Assembly: GCA_016584495.1 (NCBI GenBank)
Contig: WAID01000004.1
Location: forward strand, 124,001-188,000
Direction of reading: 5' to 3'
DNA: 64,000 nucleotides
Source of the DNA: Celoporthe dispersa
Lineage: Eukaryota; Ascomycota; Sordariomycetes; Diaporthales; Cryphonectriaceae
The notes under the pieces are model-generated. The model was not told the origin of the DNA, ran no database searches, and saw only the letters and a program-made list of their open reading frames with translations. Made by a program: the position numbers and the translations under genes. Shown piece after piece: positions 33,501-44,096 of this stretch. Every line of letters starts with the position of its first letter. Position 1 is the stretch's first letter.

Positions 33501-34538
33501 TCACTCGCTGCCCGTGACAACCACCATCTTGGCACCACCCCCACCAGACTCCATAATCTCGTGAATCTCCTGTATATCCTCCATCCTGAACTCCCTGTAC
33601 GGAACTTTGACCCGCCCCTCCTCGACATCCCGCACCAGTTCCTCCCACGGCATACCAAAGAAATCATCCGGTCCGCCTCCATACGCACACAGCCTCACCC
33701 GGTTCGGAATCGCGCTCGGACTGAACCTCTCCAGCTCCCACTGCCCGCCCTGGATCCCCGTCATGCACAGCATCCCCTTGGACCGCAGACAGGCCGCGCT
33801 GTCCAGGAGTGTCGTCGTGCCCACGAGCTCCAAGCACTTGTCGAAAGGTCCTCCTCCCCCACCACCTCGGCCGCCCACAACCTTGTCGGCGATGGACCCG
33901 TCCTCGTCGATAAACACCTCGTCCGCCCCGGCCTCCCTCAGCATGGCCTCGCGCCCGGCCTTCCTCGTCGTTGCGCCCACCCGGCCCGCCCCAAACCTCG
34001 CCCGCAGGAGCTGCAGCGCACAGAGCCCCACCGAGCTCGTCGCCCCGCGCACGAGAACGCTCTCTCCGGGCTTCACGTCCAGCCCTTCCCCCGCCAGGGC
34101 CCCCCACGCCGTCTGCAGCATCTCCGGGAGCGCAGCGATCTGCGCGATGCCGAGGTTTGTCGTGTCAGGCACCCGGCGCAGGTTCTGCTGGGGCACGCAG
34201 CAGTACTCTGCGTAGCTGCCGGGGATCTGGCGGCCCAGGCCGCCCATGCACGTCGCGACGCGCTGGCCGAGGGGAAATTTATCACCAGGAGCAGCAGCAG
34301 CAGGGGTGGACGCCACGACGCCCACGCACTCGATGCCCATGATCAGGGGGGAACTGGAGGCCTGGGGAGTGGCCTTGGCGGGTGTACATCTCGGCGCGGT
34401 TGATGCCGAAGGCGAGGATGCGGATGAGGACCTGGCCTGGTTTGGGCGTGGGGATGGGGATCTGCTGGATCTGGAGGTTGGAAGGGGGCCTGGAGTCGGG
34501 CAGACGATGGCGCGCATTGTCTTGGGGATGGGAGCCAT
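33501..34538 (-). CDS. Quinone oxidoreductase-like MDR family protein (two compensating frame breaks)
   Basis: NAD(P)H-dependent medium-chain dehydrogenase/reductase without the zinc sites, about 345 residues. The nucleotide-binding segment is GESVLVRGATSSVGLCALQL and the C-terminal domain includes RVKVPYREFRMEDIQEIHE. Residues about 17-65 of the plain frame are a Ser/Pro/Arg-rich nonsense stretch. The next frame over the same DNA reads as a normal N-terminal GroES-like domain (PGQVLIRILAFGINRAEMY, TRQGHSPGLQF). The switch points are the G5 run 34484-34488 (one base short) and the G6 run 34346-34351 (one base long), with no net length change. The start at 34538 fits. It lies 317 bp downstream of the NmrA-like gene on the same strand, so co-regulation is possible. 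Confidence 0.88.
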   Translation of the reverse strand: MAPIPKTMRAIVCPTPGPLPTSRSSRSPSPRPNQARSSSASSPSASTAPRCTPAKATPQASSSPLIMGIECVGVVASTPAAAAPGDKFPLGQRVATCMGGLGRQIPGSYAEYCCVPQQNLRRVPDTTNLGIAQIAALPEMLQTAWGALAGEGLDVKPGESVLVRGATSSVGLCALQLLRARFGAGRVGATTRKAGREAMLREAGADEVFIDEDGSIADKVVGGRGGGGGGPFDKCLELVGTTTLLDSAACLRSKGMLCMTGIQGGQWELERFSPSAIPNRVRLCAYGGGPDDFFGMPWEELVRDVEEGRVKVPYREFRMEDIQEIHEIMESGGGGAKMVVVTGSE

Positions 34539-34855
34539 ATTGTGTGTGTGTTATAAGTATATGTGTATATATGTATGCGCGAATGTAGCTATCAAACTAT
34601 TCATCACCAGAATAAAATATTTATAGAGAAAGTGGCACTTTTGGATGTCGTGTAAAGAGAGACCAAAAGGTGCTGTGGATATAAGGAACGAGATGATGTG
34701 GCTCGGAAGCGTCGGAGTTGTTTAAAACCGATACTTAAAGAAAAGGGCGTACCGCTTCTTATTAATACTCAGCAGACAGGTGGTCGGATTTAGAAAGCTG
34801 TTTTGTATGTCCTTCCGATCACTAGAAAACGTGTCAAGAATATGATGATGTTGTC

Positions 34856-35967
34856 CTATGATCTGCCGTACGTAGCCAGAATATACTCCCTCACCGTCGT
34901 CATCCCGATTCCCCTCTGGACGTTCAACGTCTCGGCCAGGTCCCACGACACGCCCTTGCCATCCCCAAAGATGCACTGGTACTTGTACCACAAGGAATCC
35001 GGGCTGTCCCTCAGCCTTGCCCTGAGAAAATCTATCCCCCACTCCTCGCGCGCCAGGCCCGGCCCCAGGGCCTTCTCCAGCCAGTCCGCCAGCTCTCCGT
35101 ACGACACCGTCTCGCCCCCAATATAAACCACCCGATCCAGGGTGCCCTCGGGTCGCCACACCGTCTCCGCCGTCATGCGCCCGATATCCACAAGCGCCGT
35201 GACCGTCACCTTGTTCTGCCAGCTGCCCAGGGCCCGCACCGTCGGGCTGCGCCCTCCGAGGTCCTCGGCCACGCCAAAGTCGGGCAGGAAGAGGTAGCTC
35301 ATGAACAGGCCCGTCGAGATGATGGTCCAGTGCGTGGTGTGCTGGGACCGGAGCATTCCGCGCACCTGGAGCATCTCGTCGAAGAGCTCTTGGGAGCTGC
35401 CTCGTCCTATGGCCTCGTAGTCTACGCCGAACTGCCACGGGCTGGATGTGGGTGAATCTTGTTAGTGAGGCCGGTCATAAACAGGAATTGGTCAGAAATA
35501 AAAGTAGCCAGAAAGAAAGAGGGAAAAGAAAGTAAGAAAAGAAAGTAGGAGAAAACATAACATGAAGCCCAGAAGAAGAAAAGCAAAAAAATTAACAAAG
35601 AGGGAGAGACGACCTACAAATATCGCTCCACACCAGCCTGCAGTGCAGCAGCCGCCGACTTCACCTGCGTCCCCTCGGGCAGTCCATAACCCCCAGCCTG
35701 CACCACGACATCATATTTCCCAAAGACGGCCGCGAGAACAGAGACGTCATCCTCGACAAAGTTGCCAGGGACGAGGTGCGCACCCAGAGACTGGAGCCTG
35801 ACGTTGGAGGCCTGCTTGGCTGGGGACAGCGCGCTGATGGACTCGGCGCGGAGGAGCACGTGGAGCGAGGTCTCGGAGGGGCGGGCTGGGTGCTGGGCCA
35901 GGGTGGACAGGACAGCCTCGGCCAGCTCGCCGGCGCCTACGATGAGGATGGAGAGGGGAGTGGACAT
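34856..35967 (-). CDS. NmrA-like / isoflavone-reductase-like NAD(P)-binding protein
   Basis: 311-residue atypical SDR of the NmrA/isoflavone reductase group. Exon 1 is 35967-35618 and exon 2 is 35441-34856; the 176-nt intron starts GTAGGT and ends with CTAAC...CATCCAG. The N-terminus MSTPLSILIVGAGELAEAVL is the dinucleotide-binding loop (GxGxxxxxxL), followed by NFVEDDVSVLAAVFGKYDVVVQ. Splicing yields VERYFPWQFGVDYEAIGRG, the typical Pro-Trp-Gln-Phe-Gly segment of this fungal group. Relatives act either as redox sensors of transcription factors (NmrA) or as reductases in secondary metabolism, and the sequence alone does not decide. It is in tandem with the quinone-oxidoreductase gene downstream. 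Confidence 0.88.
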
Positions 35968-37067
35968 CTTGTGTCTGGCCTGGCAGGTGATCTTCAGGCG
36001 TAGACCAGTACCATTACGATTCCGCAAAGGAAAAAAAAAAAGAGAAGAAAAAGAGGTATGTGAGTAGAGACTGCTAATAGCTGGACTGTCTGGGCTTGTG
36101 ATAATCTTGTATAGACCACAGAAAATCTTCTGACGATAGGCTTGCACAGGACAAAAGGCGAAAGAAAGTGAGTCAAGTGAAGAGAAGGGGAAAAAAAGGA
36201 AGAAACAAAAGTAGTGTATGAAACTTGGTGAGTTATAGGCCTTGACGACCCTGCCTCTGCATCAGAAGTGACCGTCTCCTGACAAATCGGGAAAACAAAA
36301 AAAAAGAGTCAAGCAGCCTGGATGAATTACTCAGCAGCCTCTAAATAGCGGATCGATACTTTACTAGGTGTTGAATGATATCACTTGGGCTTGGCCATGA
36401 GACAGCCACCGGACTTAGGAGTTATTACTGCTGGGTTGTGTATAAGTTACTTCCTTGTGGAGAACGTATTCGCCTAGGATGGCGTGTCCCCTGTATGAGA
36501 TTGAGACGATGGCAGATGCTCAATTCGTAATGAATAGTACATTTATCACTGATCAGGTGAGCTTCACAGGGCGGATCAAGGCAAGGACAAGATCAATGTG
36601 AGAGGGAAAACAACTACAGAATTACACTGCTCAAGGTGTTTGCCGAGCCAACATCTATCCTTTTTACAACTTGTACTAAACAGGAAACCAACAAGAGAAG
36701 AAAAGAAGAAAAAAAAGAATCGGCACTCACGGCAGAGAACAAAAGATGTCACCAAGCTAATTTATGAATTATTACCTCGGATCCCAACACGCGGATAGCA
36801 GCGGAGCTCCTCTGCTGGAGCGGGACTGGCTACTTATCAAACAGCCGCGGTTTAACTCGGGCCAGTCCGGTCGGCTCCGGCACTTCAACAACGTACCGCT
36901 TATCTCGAGCCGCACCCGCTTGCTTCCCAAGAGTCACCCTCAGGACGAAGCCAGACACCCCGCTCACCCACAGACAAGGCACACATGCTCATACGCTGAG
37001 AGGAGGACCACCTGGCCGTGTCGCTCTCAAACCCCACCAAAGACGACCAACCACCACCCTCGGGGAC
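35968..37067. other. Divergent intergenic region, NmrA-like/amidase
   Basis: 1.1 kb between divergent starts. A-rich tracts occur at 36029-36050 and 36190-36201. No credible coding frame was found. Confidence 0.5.
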
Positions 37068-39173
37068 ATGGCGCCGTGGCAGGAGCAGGTCAAGATTGCC
37101 CTCGAGGCCCGGGACAGGTCGACCCCGAAACAGTGGCTGCTGCCGGAGGACAAGCTGCCCGCAGAGACACGGCAGGACGTCGTCGACGTGCCCAGGACCT
37201 CGGGGGTCCTGACGGAGGAGGAGGTCGAGATCACGGAACAGGACGTGCCCCAGCTGCTGGAGGCATACCGCACCAGGAGGTGGACGGTGAGACAGGTCGT
37301 GACGGCCTTTCTGAAGCAGTCTGTCATCATAAACCAGCTGGTGAGGAGCGCTCTCGTCCCGGGATCCCACACGGCCGCCCCCTTTTCTCTCTCTCCCTCC
37401 CTCTCTCTCTCTCTCTCCTAACGCTGAAGGGCAGACCAACTTTGTCACCGAGTTCCTCGCCGAGGAGGCCCTCCTCCGCGCAGACGAGCTCGACGCCCAC
37501 CAGGCCGCCCGGGGGACCCTGGCCGGCCCGCTCCACGGGATCCCCGTCTCGGTCAAGGAGCAGCTCTCCCTGGCGGGCCGCATCAACCACGGAGGCTTCG
37601 TCGCCCTCATCGCCAGCCCGCCGCCCAGTGAGGACGCCCACCTCGCCCGCCTCTTCCGCCAGGCCGGCGCCGTCCTCATCACCCGCACCAACATCCCCCA
37701 GAGCCTGATGCACCTGGACTGCGAGAACAACATCCTCGGCCGCACCCTGAACCCGCGCCACCTGCTGCTGTCCCCGGGCGGCTCCTCGGGCGGCGAGGGC
37801 GTGAGCATCGGGGCCCGCTGTGCCGCGCTGGGGATCGGCACGGATATCGGGGGCAGCGTGCGCATCCCCGCTGCGTTTAACGGCTGCTATGGGCTGCGGC
37901 CTACGGCGCTGAGGGTGCCTGTGCTGGGGCAGACGGGGGTCTCGGTCGGGCAGGAGAGCATCCGCGGCGTGGCCGGCCCGCTGGCGCACAGCGTGCAGGG
38001 CCTCGAGGTCTGGATGAGGAGCGTGCTGGAGCAGGAGCCCTGGGAGTACGAGACGAGCCTGATGCCCGTGCCCTGGCGGAGGGATGTGAGGTTTGGGGCG
38101 GGGGATCTTGTCGTGGGTGTCATGTGGGATGATGGGTTGGTCACTTCTTGAAACCTTGTCTTTTCGTTTTCCCCGTTTTTTTTTCTTTTCCTTCTTTTTT
38201 TCTTTTTCTTTCTTCCCTCATTTTCCTTCTTCTTTCAGCCCTAGACCAGAGCTGACGATTTATACCCTGGGAACAGTATCATCAAGCCTCACCCTCCAGT
38301 GCTGCGAGCCCTGAGACACGCAGTCTCGAGCCTCAAAGAAGCCGGTGTCAAGGTGGTAGACTGGGAACCCTATGATCATCAGCGCGGCTGGGATATTCTC
38401 GTACGCCTTCTCATCTTCACCCTCCCCCTTTTCCCTCTTCTTTCTTCCTTTCTCTCTCTCTCTCTCTCTCTCTCATCTCCTCACTCGTGCTAACACATCC
38501 ACCTTCCCCTCCCCCCTTCCCCCCTCCCAAAAAGGCCCCCTTATACTTCCCTGACGGCGGCCAGCGCTGGCTCACCGCCATGTCCAACACCGGCGAGCCC
38601 GTCCTCCCCCTAACCCAACACGCCCTGAACTTCTCCATCCACACGGGCAAGACGCCGCTCACCGTCCCCGACAACTGGGACCTCAACGCCGCCCGCGAGA
38701 CCTACCGCCGCGAGCACCACCTTCTCATGAAATCCCGCGGTGTCGACTTCATCCTGTGTCCCGTGTACCCTGGCGCCGGTGTCCTGCAGGGCCAGCCGCG
38801 GTACTGGGGGTATACTAGTATCTGGAATATCTTGGACCTTCCGGCGGCTGTCCTGCCGAGCGGGCTAGTGTGTGACAAGGGCCTGGACCGGAGGGATGAG
38901 GACTTCAAGGCGAGGAGTGAGAAGGATGAGGAGGAGCAGAAGGCTTGTGAGTAGGCTGACGGGCGGACGGGCTGTTTCTTGTCCCTCCTGCTCGCCTGCT
39001 TGCTATTCATTCCCTATTCTGGACGACTGGAACTGACAGTTGCGCTTGTAGATGACCCAGATCTATTCCACGGCTTTCCCATCGCGCTGCAGCTGGTCGG
39101 TAAGAGGTTCAGGGACGAGGACGTCCTTGCGGCCGCAGAGGTTCTAGACGCTGCCCTCAAGAGCAACAAGTAG
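37068..39173 (+). CDS. Amidase signature family hydrolase (copy 1)
   Basis: 543-residue Ser-cisSer-Lys amidase, hydrolysing an amide to acid plus ammonia; cytosolic, no signal peptide. Five exons: 37068-37340, 37435-38135, 38277-38400, 38535-38946, 39052-39173. Catalytic Lys lies in GIPVSVKEQLSLAG. The Gly/Ser-rich signature is SPGGSSGGEG, and DIGGSVRIPAAFNG carries the nucleophile Ser. Splicing restores VMWDDGIIKPHPPVLRAL across intron 2 and EEQKAYDPDLFHGFPIALQLVG across intron 4. Introns 1 and 3 contain long CT tracts. Introns 2 and 4 hold CTGAC branch-like sites. It ends 167 bp from the convergent helix-turn-helix gene. Related in fold to the second amidase at 56.6-58.4 kb but clearly diverged. 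Substrate unknown (acetamidase-like relatives use short amides). Confidence 0.9.
37386..37418. repeat. CT-rich microsatellite in amidase intron 1
   Basis: Runs of CT interrupted by CC, lying between donor (37341) and acceptor (37434) and acting as an extended pyrimidine tract. Confidence 0.9.
38451..38474. repeat. (TC)n microsatellite in amidase intron 3
   Basis: About 12 TC units inside the 38401-38534 intron. Confidence 0.9.
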
Positions 39174-39340
39174 TTGACAGGCGGGCGGGCGGGCGGGCAG
39201 GCAGATATAGAGTCCAAGGGGGGGGGGTAGGAGGAGCTGGGTGGAGGGGCTCTGTGGCCAAGTGCCTACGCAGACGAGACAGGTGAATTAGAATGACACA
39301 TCTATACATACTCTCTTGCGGCTGTCACGGCAGTAAGAGG

Positions 39341-41860
39341 TCACAGCTTAGCGAGCAGGGCACCCGCGGCCTCCTTGAGCCTCTCCTTGGCATCCTGGAT
39401 CTGTCTCAGGCTGGGCGGCATGCCTGTCAGGCTGTTGGCGGGCGGCCTGCTGTCAGCACGCGCCGCCAACAGGTCCATGCACTCCTGCGTCAGCCTATAG
39501 CATCCCTCGACGGTCTTTAGGTCCTCCTTGTGCTTCTCTATCTCCTCTGGCGACATGACCAGCGGAGGGGCCGGGATCTGGCTGACCTTGGTGGGCAGTG
39601 GAGGCAGCGGTGGTGGCACTACGATGGGATCCGGGTGTGCTGCTGCTGCTGCTGCTGTTGTTGTTCTTGTTGTGGATGATGATGCCGGCATGATGTTGAT
39701 CACGTCGGATGGGGCATGTGGCATGCTGTTGGTCAAGGCTGACGGTGAAGCAAGATACTCGTAACCTTCTGTCGTGATGAGACCCGTCGGTGTCAGGTAC
39801 TTCTGGGCTGGCTTGCCGTGTGTCGGGTAGGGGAAGAGACCGAACTGCGCCATATAGTCGGCCTCTGGCTTCTGCGGCTGCGGAGGAACCGGCAGGGGAG
39901 CAAGCGGCCGAGGGGCGAGGGGGCGCAAGGACGTAGGTCGTGGTGCGATGTTTACGAGACGTCGACCAGGAGATCCGGACGCAGAAAGCCGCGTCGTCAC
40001 GTCAGCTCTGCCGAGGCCACCTGCCATGTGCTGCTGAGGGCCTGCCTGGTCGCCACCACCTCCCCACGGCCTGTCAAAGTCTTCGTCGTCTCCGTCGTCG
40101 TTGTTAAAGTTGGGGTCGGGTGTCATGCTGGTGGTGGTGACCTGCAGTGCCGATAGTGGTGTCAATGAGCCACCGCCCTGCTGCACGGGGCTGTTGGCCT
40201 GGCCGGGTTGCGGCTGTAGCAACGCAGGAGAGTCAACGTCCATGTCTATGGGTGGTGCGACCTGGCTCCCTGCTGGGACCTGCGTGTCCTGTTCATCCCC
40301 ACGGGCCCCGTCGGCCTCTGTCCTTTCTTCGCCGCCCAGCATCTCTTGGTCGCTCTCGATTTCGTCGCTCGATACCTCGATGATAACCTCCTGCAGCGCG
40401 TCCGGCCCGGCACGTGCCGCAGGAGGGCCCTGTGCTGATCCTGCCGGTGCCATGACGTCCTGGGCCGGAGGAGTGAAGATCGGGTCGAATGTGTGAGGTA
40501 GGAAGTCCACGCCGGGCAGCCTGTTGAGGATGCTTCTGCCCATTATCCCATCCCTTGGCCTCTCGGCCGAGTATGGACCCAAGTGCTGCTGCTGCTGCTG
40601 CTGCTGCTGCTGGGCATCCCGCCTCAGGTGATCAGCATCAGTCGGCTTGGGCCTCGCATGGCCCATCAGCCTGTACCCATACGCTCGCCTGGCGTCCCGC
40701 GCGACCTCCTCGCCCATCTTGCTCCTCACCCAGCCGCCCACGTCCACGATACCCAGCTCCCGCGCGATGCTCTCAAACTGCTCCCTCTGCGCCTTGGCGG
40801 CCCGGTTCCGCGCCGTGCCGCGGATGTTCTCGACGCTCCGCTGGGTGTCCTCCGTCAGGCCCCAGACAGTGCGCAGCCGCTCGACGGTGGCGGCGCCCCT
40901 CTTGAGCTTGACGCCGCGGGCGCTGAGGTTCTCTGCGATCTCGGCTGCCGACATGCCCTCATTCGTCATGCGCGTGATCTCGGCCTTGCGCATGACGCGG
41001 ATGCGCACCCGCTTGACGGGGACCGGGTCGCTGTTGGACAGCCGCTGTGCGTGGTCGAGGTGGGCCTTGCGGATGTTGGCGAGGCCCTGCTCCGTCATCC
41101 GTCTCTGTGCCTGTCCACCGCGGAAACTCTTCTTGTGTTAGACCGGGGCGTGCTCGCACACACACACACACACACACACATACAACAGCAGGCGTCGGGC
41201 TTGACAGGACGGACTGACCCTCTGCCTGAGGCCCCATTTCATCCTCTGCCTCGCGACGGCCCGGTTGCTCGTCTCCACGCCCATGGAAACGAGGGCATCA
41301 GCAATAGCCTTGCACCCCTCTCCGTTCCTCGTGCGCGTCTCGATCTCGTCCCTGAACTCGTCCAGGTTCGAGCCCAGCTTGCCCCTCGTCTTGGGATACA
41401 CCCATGGCTGCCCTTTCGGGTCAAGCGCCCCGGGCGTCCCCAGCGCGCCTGACCAGCTCAGGTCCGCGCTGCTCGTGTCCACACCGCTCAGCATAGCGCC
41501 TGGGTCTTGGGGCTGTCGGCGTGTGATCAGTCGAAGCGAGGCATAGCCGGTGCCTGGAGTGACGAGGTTGCGTGCGCCATCTGTTTGTGAAGGAGGAGAG
41601 GGCGGTGGTGGTGGTGGCAGCAGCGTGATGTTCGCATCTCTGGCCGCACCGCCTGCCTGACCAGCCCGAGTGGTGTTCCCACCGCTCGAGGTCGTGCCAT
41701 CTCGCTGCTGGACGGCCTGCTGCAGCTGCACCAGGCGGTGCTCTTCCTCGTCTTCTGCTGTGGTGGAGTCTGGATTCAGAGCGGGAGGAACAAGATTATC
41801 ATCATCATCATCATCATCATCTCGGGGTGCATGTCGGCAGGCGTATGCGCCGGTGGGCAT
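39341..41860 (-). CDS. Large protein with two helix-turn-helix-like modules, putative DNA-binding
   Basis: 803 residues from two exons, 41860-41219 and 41110-39341. The 108-nt intron (GTCAGT...GGACAG, GTCTAAC branch) carries a (CA)12 tract. I do not recognise a named gene. Two similar modules of about 45 residues flank the intron: one around 170-214 (ETRTRNGEGCKAIADALVSM...MKWGL) and one around 237-281 (ITRMTNEGMSAAEIAENLSA...TVWGL). Both share the pattern EI-x(3)-T-x(2)-G-x(3-4)-IA-x(2)-L-x(3)-GV-x(n)-R-x(3)-WGL, as expected of duplicated helix-turn-helix units; they recall fungal Clr5-like domains. The rest is low complexity: an eight-Asp run at the N-terminus, Gln and Pro runs, and acidic patches. 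A nuclear regulator is the best guess. Confidence 0.8.
41157..41180. repeat. (CA)12 microsatellite in an intron
   Basis: Lies in the intron of the helix-turn-helix gene between the 41218 donor and 41111 acceptor. Confidence 0.95.
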
Positions 41861-42593
41861 CTTTGGAGGACTCGCATGTGACGCGTCGTGGGATCGTCGT
41901 CGCTCTGGCGTGCTGCTGTGTTTTGGTGGTTGTTATGTCATAAGGACCCCAGGACGGAAAGGGGCAGAGCGTGTGGGGTGAGCCCCCCCCCCTCTCTCGC
42001 TTTGCAGGCAGCTACAGTCTAAAGTCAGGCTACAGTATCAGCTACTACAGTAACAGGCGCCCACTAACAGGGGCCGGCCCTCCAAGACCCCCTGCAAGAC
42101 CCCCCTGTAACGAGCGGCTCTCAGAAGGAAGAAGAGAAGAAAACTAGGGAGGAAAGAAAAGAAATATGGAAGAATAAACATGAAAGAAAATAAAGACAGA
42201 AAGAGAGGAAGACAAAACGAGAGATCTGATTGAATATAATAAAATATGAGTGGAAGAAAGACTGAACCTTGATACTCATTTCAAGATGATCTCAACTCTT
42301 TATCTATAATTACGTATTTATAAAACTTTCTCGTCTTCCTTTTTTATTTTCGATTAGGTATTTCATGTACACTTCCCAACAATACAGTCTACGTCCTATG
42401 ATTATAGGAAAGAGGTGGTCGCCACGACACGTTGATCTGGAAAAATGGTGGTAAATGTTGATTGAAAGCTATTCGTCCCAGGAATAAATGTAGAGCAATC
42501 TGATGGGCTACGGAACAGTCAACGACAGAGAGAGGAAACACATATTGTGCCACCATATGAGATCCAAGCAGCTATATGCCCCTGCCCAGACAT
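41861..42593. other. Intergenic, no recognisable gene
   Basis: 733 bp upstream of the helix-turn-helix gene and downstream of the dioxygenase. Repeated GGCCGG/CCCCTGCAAGACCCC-type sequence occurs near 42070-42105, with a purine-rich stretch (42125-42220). No gene was found. Confidence 0.5.
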
Positions 42594-44096
42594 CTAGGCA
42601 GGACCATCCACCTCCTTCTCATCCTCACCCAGCAGCCCCAGTGCCTGACGCCGGGTCGGCGAGCTCGGGTCAAAGTAAGGCTTCTCACAGAGAGAAGTCA
42701 CCCGGGTACCATGGCGAGGGTGTCGGCCACCATAGTCCCAGCTCGCGTTGTGGTTGGTAATTCTGTGGAAGAAGAAGAACAAGTGATTAAGCTATGATCA
42801 CAGTGTTCAGGGTGTAGGTTCATGTCTAACTACTCACCTGTTGTCCCAGATGGCGCTCGTCCCTTGAGACCACTTGAAGCGGACCTGGATGTCGGGGTTC
42901 GACTCGTACACATCACAAAGGTAGCCCAGGATCACATCGCTCTCTGGCTTGTCCAGACCTACGATCCGGTGGCACATGGCCCGGTTGACGAAGAGGGACT
43001 TCCAGCCCGTGGCAGGATGGGTGCGGACGATGGGATGGATCCTCTCGATGTACTTTGGTCCCTCTTCAGGATGGTCACGGTCCAGATAGGGGTGGGCTAA
43101 AATTACGAAGAGAGAAAGAAAAAAAAAAGAATATGTCAGAAGGACGGAGACAAACTTTGACCAATGACTGGGACAAGGGTGGGAGAAGAAAGAAGAAAAA
43201 AAAGAACTGACCTGAACGGAACACACCCAGCTTGCCGTCAATGATCTTGCGAAAGTCCGGAGACAGCTTCTCGTAGGCAGAGTAGCCGCTCGCCCAGAGG
43301 GTATCGCCTCCCGTCGGAGGGATCGTGTCGTTGTGCAGGTGGGTGTATCCGGCCGGGTGCAGCTCGTGGACGAGATCGCTGTGCCAGCGGGACGCACCAC
43401 CGGGCTTGCGGAAGCCTGCCTGGCGCTCAGTCGCCATCAGGTCGGGCCAGATGATGCTCACACCAGGAAGCCCTGGCACCTGAGGCACTTGGGGCTGATC
43501 AGTCGCAGAAATGTGTTAGTTACGGGTTCTTGGTATGTATCTTGCTCGGCGTGGTGGACGTATAAGAAGGGCCTGGAAGCAGGGACGTACGTGGACCTCC
43601 ACCTCGCCAAACCATTCTCCCAGCTGCTGAGTGTCAGCTCAAGGCCCAGAGAAAAGAGACGACGCGTGCTGCTGTGATCACTTGCCGACTTCTGCTGCTG
43701 AGGAGACAGATCCTGGTCACGGAAGAACACGACACTGCGCTCGGCAACAAGCAGCGCCAGCTCGTCCTTCTGCTGGTCGGTCAGGTCCTTGAGCTGCAGG
43801 CCCTCGATCTCCGTGCCGATGTGCGTCGTGAGGTCCGTCACTTTCGTGGCCGCCGAGAGGAGAGCCTTCTTCTCCTTGTCAGCCCTCGAGCCCGGGTCGA
43901 CGTAGGGCCGCTCGACATTGCGGATCTTGTAGACGTCGTCCAGGAAGAGAGGCCTCGAGGGCCTGTATGGATAGCCATTGCTCAGGTCAATGCCTGCCTT
44001 CTTGAGACGGGCGGCTGCCGGGCCTGGGAGACCCAGGTCGTCCTTTCTGGGCTCGGCGTAGTCAACGATCTCGGGGACAATGGGAGCTGGGGCCAT
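42594..44096 (-). CDS. TauD/TfdA-family Fe(II)/2-oxoglutarate dioxygenase, sulfonate-dioxygenase type
   Basis: 384-residue non-haem iron enzyme, cytosolic. Five exons: 44096-43686, 43623-43591 (33 nt), 43494-43212, 43096-42838, 42762-42594. The first intron (43624-43685) has a GC donor in the context TCG|GCAAGT, the usual form of GC-AG introns; no GT donor there keeps the frame. Its acceptor is a CAGCAG doublet. Splicing gives QQQKSLGEWFGEVEVHPQ. The iron-binding HxD is in SRWHSDLVHELHPAGYTHLHN; the distal His/Arg motif is RHPRHGTRVTSL near the C-terminus. Fungal relatives such as yeast Jlp1 release sulfite from taurine and other sulfonates; others act on unrelated acids. It is divergent from a Dal5-family transporter 1.6 kb away. 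Confidence 0.88.
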
